DNA from: Amaranthus tricolor
Lineage: Eukaryota; Streptophyta; Magnoliopsida; Caryophyllales; Amaranthaceae
Direction: 5' to 3'
NCBI RefSeq assembly: GCF_026212465.1
Contig: NC_080058.1
Coordinates: forward strand, 9,501,485-9,565,484
DNA length: 64,000 nucleotides
Made by a program: the position numbers and the translations under genes. The notes under the pieces are model-generated. The model ran no database searches, was not told where the DNA came from, and saw only the letters and a program-made list of their open reading frames with translations. Each line of letters opens with the position of its first letter. Position 1 is the first letter of the stretch. Shown piece by piece: positions 56,901 to 64,000 of this stretch.

Positions 56901-59900
56901 CAAAATAAACGAATCGATATTTCCCACGTTGTAAAGGTGTAAAAAAACCGTGTTTTAGGCCACATTAAGGTATCTTATAGTTTCGACTGATTTTTAGGCA
57001 ATATGATGACCGCATCACTCCCGTTCCCGCATTAGCGTTCCATTACCGTGATCGCGACCTTTACCGCATTTTTACACTCTAGTCCATGCAAATAGCCCTT
57101 AGCTAAGGTCATTTGTATTCTTAGAAACTTTGGGACTTCGTTCTCTAGGTGAATTGCATCGGAATTCAAAAACCAAGTAGCTATTCTATCTTATTTCTTT
57201 CCTAAACACCAAAACACTCGGACAAACCCTTGCCTGCATCATCATAGTCGAATCCATAACATATCTCCCCGACGTTCATAGTTAATGTAACTTAATCAAA
57301 CACAAGTCAACTATTCTATATCAGATCCTTAAACAACACGCGCCTTTGTCATTTCTTCTATAACAGATCCTTAAACAACATGCGCCTTTGTCATCTCTCT
57401 CAAACAATCAAACCCTACGTCTAATCGCTTACCACATATATCTTAAATCTAGGATCCTCAAGCACCTTCTCAAGCCCTAATCCTTTTAACCTTAATGTCT
57501 ACTCTTTGTTTTAAGGGTTATTACCCAACTTCTAACGCCCGATGCTACATCATCATAGTATTTGATCCTATGTTTAATCTAGGTTAAATTCATTCCAACA
57601 CCACAAAAACCTAACCATAAACCCACCTTCAACAATGGATGTTATGAGACAAATCATATTTACTCAGAGAGTTTTAAGTAGCGTAGCAAGTCATGGAGTC
57701 AACAACATTGAGAAAATCTCTTCATACTTGTTTCATTGTTTGGGGATAGGTGTTCCGTGATTGTAAATAAAGGAAGTTGTGCATAGGTCGCTTCTCAAAC
57801 TATGGTGAAGAAATTGGTGCGCTAACATGGTGTACCTTGATCAATGATTAGTGACCGTGGCTCTAAGTTCTTTAGCCATTTTTGTTTTAACTATGCAGAA
57901 GAAGATGAGTTCAAAACTGAAATTCGTTACTTCTAGATCCTCAAAATGACGGCTAAGCTGACGTCATCAACCAAACCCTAGGACCTTGTCGAGGGCTTTG
58001 ATCTCAAAAATCTCAAAACAATGGGAGAACCTCCTTCCTTATTACGAGTTTTCTTATAAATGAGTTCCTCACAAAGCCACCAAATTGAGTCTTTTTGCAA
58101 TTATCTATGGCTGCAGCCCCAACACTCTAATGGACTTTTGCGGCGTACACCAAGTCCAATGAAGAAGTAGATGCCCGCATAACTGAGATCAAATGGTTAC
58201 ACGAACATGTTTGACCAAATATTGCAAAATATGAATGAAAAGGTAAAGGAGAAGCGATCATAATTAAAAATAGATGTGCAATTGAGAAGGTGACCTAGTC
58301 TATGTTTATTTGCAAAAAGAACAATCCCCTTCAAGAGGTGTTATAATTTGAGTCCTTGGTCTAATTGTCCTTTCAAAGTTCTTGAAAAGGGGAACAATTA
58401 TTCTAAAAAGTGTTTATGGAGTTTTAGCAACCTTGACGATGAGCTTCAAAATTTGAGGACAACCTCTTTTTAAGAAGGGAGAATGATAACCGGCCAATCA
58501 ATGTTGTGTATTAGTTCAATGTTAGGCATCTTGATCTTTTCCTTTCAATATTTTAGAATTTTTTAGAGCTTCTTTGTTTTATCAAAAGTTGTGAATAAGT
58601 TGTAAATGAGTGTTGGACTAGCCTCACACATGTCTAAGCTTTACATGTCCAAGAAGTTCAATTTGAAGGCTTAAAGAATCCTTCAAAGGGATGCCTAAAA
58701 AACTAAGAGAATATCTCGACTCTTGAAGAAGATCAATTTAAACTAGTCAAGAAGTTCAAAGAATGAAGTAAGATTTAGTTGGATGCAAGAAGATGCTAAG
58801 TTTAAGAAGGTTTAAAGTGTTAGCATTTGAATCAATATGTTTCCATCTCGTTTAAATAAGTCCAAGGGAATTCATTTAGGAGCTCGGTGACTCGGTCTAA
58901 GTAGTTTTCAATACTGTTTTATTTCTTTTTGTTATTATTGTCTTAAAGCTCAATTAGCTGTATTATATAAGTCCACTTTGGACATATGAAATGAATAAGT
59001 CGAACATACTACTTTGAGCCTTTAGTCTTTGCCTTTGTCTTTCCTTTTACTCTTTCGGGATTTAGAGTAGACCTTAAGTCGTCCATGCTGATAGCCACTA
59101 ACTAGGATTATTGTGTTCTTGGAAACCATGAGACTTAGTTATTCGTGGTGAACTTTTTGTATCCAATTTCAAAAGCCAAGTCATGTAACTTTTCTATCTT
59201 CTTCTTTCTTCTTATACACTTGACCACTCTAACACAAACCCAACCTACATCATAGCTGAATCCACAATCTGTCTCCAAAACATTCAAAGTCTGTGGAACT
59301 TAACCAAACACAAGCAAACTCTTCTTTTTCAAACCCTTGAACTCACGCCTACGTTTTCTTTCTCAATCCTTCAAAAAACGGCTATCTCATCAATTTCAAA
59401 CCCTTCAAAAATATCTCAAACCTTCAAACATTCTTTCAGACCCAAATCCCTCTTAGCCTTGATGTGTGTTCTTCGTTCTAAGAGTGTATTACCCGATTTG
59501 TATCCCCGGTACTACATCATTGTAACCCCAATTTTTAATGCTCATTTAAGCTGGAATTACTCCCTTGTTTTAAGCTTATGTAACAACTCTTTAAAAGAGG
59601 AAAGGGCTGATTTTTCTCATGAAATAAACCAACCCCGAAAGAATGTTAGGATGCTTATTAGAAGCTTATTGTCTTTTCCCATTTTAAGTAATAAAACTCC
59701 CCTTTAAAACGCCAAAGTGACTTGTATATGGCTGTCCATATGAGGAATTTAAGCTTCTCTGTTTCCTTCTCTTTCAAATCCTTCATTTAAAGTTGTAACT
59801 CCTCTTGTGAATGATGCTTCTTTTCAAGAGCTTGGACAATTTTTTTTTTCTTGCTGGTATTTGGATGTTCCCCATGTGGAGGACCAAGGAGGCTTTGATG

Positions 59901-62106
59901 CTTTCTTCTTCTAATCTTTGGATAGGTTAACTTGTTCATCATCTCAAACTTTTCCATAACATGAGAACATCTTATATGCTACTTTAGTATCTTTAGGATT
60001 CACCATTTGAACTTCGAACTTACTATGGACATTGCTTGACTCTTGCACTTGTTGATTGAACACGTGTTGCCCTTCCTACCCTTATGTACCATTTGAAGGG
60101 TTCTTGGACTAATACCCCTATGGAATGTCCGTTCCACAGGAAAGCTCTAAGCACATATGGGATTCCACATCAATGCTAGTTAGGGTGATAGTTTGATCTA
60201 ATTGCTGAAAATTAGTTCAAGATTTTCCTTTTTATTTTATGGGTCCCATCTATCTTTTCCCCTCTTCATGTAGCACCTTCAACTATTCTCTCTAGCTCTT
60301 TTCTCTGCAGATGGATTTAAGGGGTGAAAAAGGGTTTATTATCTATAAATCTGATAATCAAATATTTGAATAGTTTGAATATCTAGAACTGTTTGGGTTG
60401 TGAGCACCAGATATTTGATATCCAAAGCTCTGCCAATCAACACACTGAATTTTAAAATTTTTTTCTCATAGAAAAAGTAAAGCTGATTGTTTCACCTGAT
60501 TCATGGTATCTATATTTGATTTTGGATTTTTCTGGACATCATATATCGATTTTTATAAAAAACCCTGCCTTTTCTGATCAGGTATCCAACAAATTGGATC
60601 ATAGTTTTAAACTGTTTTTGAGTTTCTGCATGGTTTTGCTCTTTCCTACAAGGCTTCATTACTATTTGTGCCATCTTGGTATCTTACTACTAAAAAAGAA
60701 CGGGACTGCAAGAGTACTTAAACATTATATGCTTGAAAGAAAAGGGGAATAATTGTGAAATTAAATTCATGTTTTCTCTTCTACCTTCCGAGTAATATCA
60801 TCTGTCTATTCTTCCCCCTTCCCCCTGTGTTAGTCTCCGTATTGATGTTAACAAGGATGGTGGTGGGTACCTATGTAACCATAAGATCTTGGTCCTGGTT
60901 ATCTTCATTGAATCATAAGTTCTACTGCATTTGCACTTCTCAGCCTTTTGAGGAAGTTTTTAACATTTTGAGGAAGTATATAATGTTTAGCTAGTAGTTG
61001 ATTTACTGGGGATTTTGTGGCTAAATAGTAATAGTCTCATATTCTATTTGGTTTATTTATTTCTACAATCATTACACCTCTTCAATTATGTAATATTGAG
61101 TTGCTGATTGTGAATTGAGATGAAACGTGGATAATAAACTGCCTTCTTACTTCTTAGGACCTCACAGTGGATGAAATGTGAAATTATGCTTACATTCTAT
61201 CATGTAAATTGTTTATCCCTTGATGATGAGATTTTTTCTTATTAAATATATGAACCGTACATATGGTGACCTGCTACAGATTTTAAATAAAAGCTGATGT
61301 CATTCTAATGTTAGAATCTACATTACAGAAAAAAATTGGCACCTGACACTTCCAGGGTACTCGAGTGAAGATCGGAAAAGCAACTTCGACAATGTAAGAT
61401 TTTCTATTGTCTAATTTGTAGGTTTAAGTAAACGTGCCTACATTTATTTTGTTTAACACTTTGCACTGTAAAGTCTATGCATGGATTATGAACCTTGTGT
61501 AATAATAAGTAATTTTTAGTGGGCGTGCATGAATTTTACTGTAAAGTTCTTGCATGCATGATGAACCTTGTGAAATACTCCAAGTAATTTTAGTGACTTT
61601 TAAGGCTTGCATGGTTTTTCACTTGTGTACAAGAGGGAGAAAGAGCTCACTTGGAGGGAGACTTTGTGTTTTTTGTGAGTTAAAAAAAACATTCTCTGCA
61701 ACTCAATTCAATTTAGAGGTGAAGAAGAGATACGGTTCAATCAATCCTTGAAAAATCTATCATTAATGTTGTGTTATTATCATTGTCATCACTCAGATAA
61801 AATTTTTAAGATTATTCTAACATGATGGTATCTGGTGGTTGCAGCCTTCAAGTGAAGTTCATAGAAAGCGACTTGATATGGTATTTATCAGTTAAAAACA
61901 TTGATGTGTTATATATGAATTCGAAATATTTATGCCAGTGTTTTCTATATATGGTATCTTAAATCTAAAATCATCTCGTGCGCAAAATTATATGCCAGAT
62001 ACATGCTCTGATGGAGTCATCACACTCAGACTTTGCCTCCCCTAGTTCAGAGCAACTTGTTGCACAGTCAACTTCACTTATGCCTCAGCATATGACAAGG
62101 TTTTGA
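51000..62106 (+). CDS. TAF12B: TFIID subunit TAF12 (EER4/TAF12b-like), 8 exons, 667 aa
   Basis: Exons: 51000-51845, 52644-52832, 53651-54256, 54733-54807, 55261-55339, 61329-61393, 61845-61880, 61999-62106, all GT-AG and summing to 2004 nt. TAF12 pairs with TAF4 in TFIID and SAGA through its histone fold. The N-terminal 540 residues are disordered and Gln-rich, with several runs of pure Q. The histone fold lies at about 541-608, with [47 protein letters not shown] and [17 protein letters not shown]. The end [18 protein letters not shown] matches the conserved TAF12 tail. Arabidopsis has two paralogues; the long Q-rich N-terminus is more like EER4/TAF12b, so the symbol is tentative. Intron 5 is 6.0 kb and filled with repeats. 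Confidence 0.93.
51160..51730 (+). repeat. CAA/CAG polyglutamine tracts in TAF12 exon 1
   Basis: Mixed CAA and CAG codons encode several Gln runs; the longest (around 51397-51448 and 51558-51595) reach well over ten residues. Interruption by CAA codons should limit repeat instability. A second smaller cluster lies in exon 3 (about 54004-54035). Confidence 0.9.
51949..52048. mobile_element. Stowaway-like MITE in TAF12 intron 1
   Basis: Starts CTCCCTCCGTTTCATTTTGT after a TA and ends AAAATGACACCGAAG before another TA (51947-51948, 52049-52050). The ends are imperfect inverse matches, the right one eroded. TA duplication and the CTCCCTCCG start are the Stowaway (Tc1/mariner) hallmark. Confidence 0.7.
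52130..52420. repeat. GGTAATGG-type MITE remnant in TAF12 intron 1
   Basis: Contains GGTAATGGTATTG, GTTGGTAATGGTGTTG, CATTACCCACTCAACC and TTCCAAACACACTC, resembling the element at 32.15-32.70 kb in composition and the AGTGTGTTTGGAACTTG type end. Opposing GGTAATGG and CATTACCC words suggest a fold. Ends are not resolved. Confidence 0.4.
52833..53650. other. TAF12 intron 2
   Basis: 818-bp intron. Near 53150-53240 it holds words such as GAATGCCGCATTGGCC and CCGTTATAACGATATTTCAC that resemble the hAT-like MITEs at 55.6 and 56.9 kb, probably a degraded third copy. The remainder is AT-rich. Confidence 0.4.
55452..55612 (+). repeat. SINE-like interspersed repeat, copy E
   Basis: Sense copy in TAF12 intron 5 with GCGCACTTATATTTATGTGA, GCTAATGATGTTTTCTAGGA, AGTCAGAAACAACCTCTTTG and GCAAGGGTAAGGTTG. 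The CGTACATACGACC part is reduced to a few bases (deletion or decay), then CAAACCC, GTTGGGGTCACCTAA and GGTGTTGAGGTAATGG close the copy. Confidence 0.55.
55621..55829. mobile_element. hAT-like MITE, copy 1, in TAF12 intron 5
   Basis: TAGTGCAAAAACAAGGCCGC at the left and TACCGCATTTTTGTGTCTA at the right are imperfect inverted ends, and the same element type occurs at 56846-57081. Interior shared words include GGCCGCATCGCAT, CTTTCGGTCGAAAT and CGCGATCACAATC. The target duplication is not recognisable here. Confidence 0.55.
56740..57555 (+). repeat. 5' LTR of the gypsy element, truncated, with MITE inside
   Basis: Collinear with about 58960-59522. Shared words in order include CTTTGGAYRT, TTTGCCTTTGTCTT, GTCCATGC, TTCTTAGAAAC/TTCTTGGAAAC, AACCAAGTA, CTGCATCATCATAG/CTACATCATAG, AACTTAATCAAACACAA and CTACATCATC. 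A degraded TGGTATCAGAGCC-like primer site follows at 57556-57572. The LTR start is lost. Confidence 0.7.
56838..57089. mobile_element. hAT-like MITE, copy 2, with 8-bp TSD GTCCATGC
   Basis: Element 56846-57081 flanked by exact GTCCATGC at 56838-56845 and 57082-57089; 8 bp is the hAT duplication length. Ends CATTGAGTAAAAAC and TTTTTACACTCTA are imperfect inverses. The flanking LTR reads continuously once it is removed, as shown by the single GTCCATGC in the 3' LTR (near 59075). Confidence 0.8.
57780..58480 (+). pseudogene. Gypsy integrase C-terminal remnant
   Basis: Pieces in order: a [16 protein letters not shown] stretch (about 57850-57890), [11 protein letters not shown] (about 58028), [16 protein letters not shown] (about 58090-58140), [14 protein letters not shown] (about 58290-58330) and FKVLEKG (about 58375). 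They follow the pattern of gypsy integrase followed by the GDLV.V.L motif. Many stops; no function possible. Confidence 0.7.
58484..59522 (+). repeat. 3' LTR of the gypsy element (about 1 kb)
   Basis: Starts TGATAACCGGCCAATC directly after a purine tract AAGAAGGGAGAA, which is a fitting polypurine tract, and ends close to CTACATCATTG. Contains AGTCCACTTTGGACATATGA and later words shared with the 5' LTR. Confidence 0.7.
59523..61328. other. Rest of TAF12 intron 5
   Basis: Gene-free intron sequence, T-rich toward the acceptor at 61328. Small open frames (60516-60752 and 60755-60994) have no recognisable domain. No further repeats are clear by eye. Confidence 0.4.
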
Positions 62107-63000
62107 TAGCACTCCCTCTGCCGTTTCAGCTTCAAATGGGTGTATGTTTTTTGGTAAGTATCCTGCCTTCTTTATCATAGTCGAACTTTGTAGAACTCTG
62201 TTTTACACCCAGCCCTTGCCTTTGCTCTTTTAGTACAAATTATCAGAACAGAGTACAAGATAGTAAGAACAGAAAGTAATTCAGAAAGAAAGAAAGAAAA
62301 AATAAAGACAATATAGATGCAGATTTTGAGCGCTGCAGCTCCTCTCACTTGTTTATAAATATTCCTTGACAACTTTATTTACATTCTATTGTTTATATAG
62401 TACCCCAAGCCTAATATCCTCATAACAGAAGCATATTACAAATAGAACTTTATAACCACTTCTTAACTATCTGCCAGCTGTCAAGTCTGACTTTTCCCCC
62501 TTCCCTTTCTTATTACGTCTTTGATAAGTCTTCAATATTGGCTCCTCTGTCCTGTGTGTGACAAATTCATATTAGTGAGGTTTTTAAATCTTGATACAGA
62601 TCGGAACTACATAGGAAATTCTACGAAAAAGATAGGAAAGAAACACGAGAAACAAAGATAGTATCGCTGATTAAACTAGCAAACCTCTATTTCATTCATG
62701 AATGACTATGCCTTATTACATCATATATTAATAGTTACCAAGCCTAACAAATTGATGACAAATGGGATACTATTGGCTCATTCCATTACACAGTATTCCT
62801 TTTCTAGAATTCTCTGGCATCTTTCTTATAACAGAATTCATATTAGATGCTGCTCACATGCCCACATTTTCATGCATGATAAATACAATATTGGCTGGTT
62901 AAAGTTTCACCTTGTCCTCAAGGTGGGTTGAGTCAATGTAGACAAAAGGTGGCACAATGTGGATTGACTTTGCACCATTCTCCTTAGTGTTGGCTCAAGT
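62107..63000 (-). repeat. Probable minus-strand gypsy LTR remnant downstream of TAF12
   Basis: The reverse strand of 62905-62930 reads CACCTTGAGGACAAGGTGAA, a phrase often found near the end of gypsy pol (LEDKV). The block 62180-62700 has LTR-like features: TTTATAAATATTCC, CCAAGCCTAA repeated at 62405 and 62738, and CCTCTATTTCATTCATGAAT. The pieces were not resolved into an element and the call is weak. Confidence 0.35.
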
Positions 63001-64000
63001 AGAATGTGATTCAAGCTGGAGGAAATTAATAGCAAAATGAGGTAAATAAGATTGTATTATTTGTGTAGCAAGAAAGAGAATGGATGGTAGTGTTGAATTT
63101 GTTTGAGTTGGATTGATTAATTTAAGATGAATTACTTTTGGAAAAATGTAAAAGAATGGGCTAAGGGAACCAATAAGTACCAATTTTGACCACCAATAAG
63201 GGGAGTTTATGGATGATGAGTACCCCAAATTGACATGGGCTGATGTTTTTATTTGTTGGTTTTTTGAAATGCGCCAAAATTTTAACTTAGATGGGTTAGG
63301 TGGGTCAGGAATACTATAAATTTTACACATAACAATAAGGTTGTTGAATTCTTCTTTCCAGACATAAATAGTGGGGTCATGGCTTGCGTTATCAGTTACG
63401 TCACTGCCTCACTGATGTGGCCTTTCCAAATCGTCTCTTATTTCTATGATCTTCCACCCGGTGTGCTCTTCTTTTTTTATAGTCATAATAAGTGCTCACA
63501 ATTGAAAACTTCAATCAACTCGTTTTTCTTTCCAAACGCCTTCTGATTTTCTCATTCTCAAAATGAGTGGGCAACCAAAACAAACCCTAATTGCTCATTC
63601 ACTTTAGCAGCTTCCAGAGAATACGTTTTTCCTCTTCCATCTCTCAACAAGAACTCCACCACATACACATTTCCTAGTGTCAAGCAAGTCTTGAAAACGT
63701 CACCCCCATCAGTGCCAACTCTTTTTTTGGCACCTCTTCCAAATTTCTCTCTCTCTCTCCAAACGTTTCACCTATATTGAGAAAACACCATGTTTTACAT
63801 CTCCTCCAAGACTCATTGTTCGAGTTGATGGGCCCAAGCTCCATCCGAAGCTTGCTCTAGAGTCCTGATATATTCCTACAAGTACACACCTCCATTAATT
63901 CCAGTGACCTTGATTTTACCAAGTTCAGTTTTCTTCTTGACTTTCTTTTTCCCTTTCAATCTACCTCTTTATCTCCATTTATCTTGGTATGAGGATGGTA
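63001..64000. other. Downstream end of window, no confirmed gene
   Basis: From about 63400 the base composition becomes less AT-rich, with CT-rich stretches (TTTCTCTCTCTCTCTCC near 63750), suggesting the 5' region of a gene that continues beyond the window. A frame around 63590-63760 gives a SFTLAASREYVFPLPSLNK-like peptide, but it has no upstream ATG in frame that I can support and no recognisable domain. Confidence 0.3.

Larger units (their letters stand above)
56740..59522 (+). mobile_element. Ty3/gypsy retrotransposon, old and deleted, in TAF12 intron 5
   Basis: Two diverged LTR regions flank a remnant of integrase. Most of gag and pol is missing: the interior (57573-58483) is only 0.9 kb. 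It lies in the sense direction in the intron. A hAT-like MITE is nested in its 5' LTR. Confidence 0.75.

Noticed and set aside
62995..63330. Minus-strand 111-codon open frame
   Set aside because: No domain or repeat match was recognised and the composition is that of intergenic DNA; start and promoter evidence is lacking.
63590..63760. First exon of a new plus-strand gene at the window end
   Set aside because: No in-frame start, no domain and the window stops before any second exon; left as a possibility only.

Overview
The window is nuclear DNA of a flowering plant, most likely a eudicot. Genes have many GT-AG introns, intergenic DNA is very AT-rich, and it is packed with nested plant transposon families (Copia, Ty3/gypsy, TRIM, L1 and RTE LINEs, a Mutator-like element, hAT and Stowaway MITEs, foldback elements, SINE-like repeats). 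LTR fragments carrying CTCGACCGAG-type motifs weakly suggest Caryophyllales; this is a guess from repeat style only.

Five protein-coding genes can be assembled by joining exons at GT-AG sites with consistent phase. (1) 1293-6074 (+) is a seven-exon Ppx/GppA phosphatase of 556 aa. (2) 20904-30262 (+) is a ten-exon DEDDy 3'-5' exonuclease (Mut7/EXD type, like Arabidopsis At1g56310) of 580 aa. (3) 34414-38089 (-) is a five-exon GDSL esterase/lipase of 369 aa. (4) 47126-48430 (+) is a single-exon F-box protein of 434 aa. (5) 51000-62106 (+) is an eight-exon TAF12 (TFIID subunit, EER4/TAF12b-like) of 667 aa with long polyglutamine tracts and a C-terminal histone fold. They look like ordinary unlinked plant genes, not a pathway or cluster.

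Much of the rest is mobile DNA. 9.0-9.9 kb holds an RTE-type LINE 3' end with a TTG tail. 9999-13868 is a decayed Copia element with two 187-bp LTRs. 15.76-16.25 kb is a foldback element. 16372-19207 is a Mutator-like element with 237-bp inverted repeats and a 9-bp target duplication. 24.17-28.67 kb is an antisense L1 filling exonuclease intron 5. 30.68-33.66 kb is an antisense RTE LINE interrupted by an LTR-type insertion and a MITE. 37507-37805 and 38948-39385 are two TRIM elements, one inside a GDSL intron. 42064-42962 is a foldback element whose two arms carry the same gene-like segment. 45.28-46.30 kb is an LTR-like block with an alternating tandem repeat. 56.7-59.5 kb is an old gypsy element in TAF12 intron 5 with a hAT MITE inside its 5' LTR.

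I see no gene system that is clearly new. The most unusual items are structural: the hairpin-bearing MULE termini, the foldback element with duplicated gene-like arms, the precisely reconstructable nested insertions, and the SINE-like family present in at least four copies. No RNA genes or CRISPR arrays were recognised.
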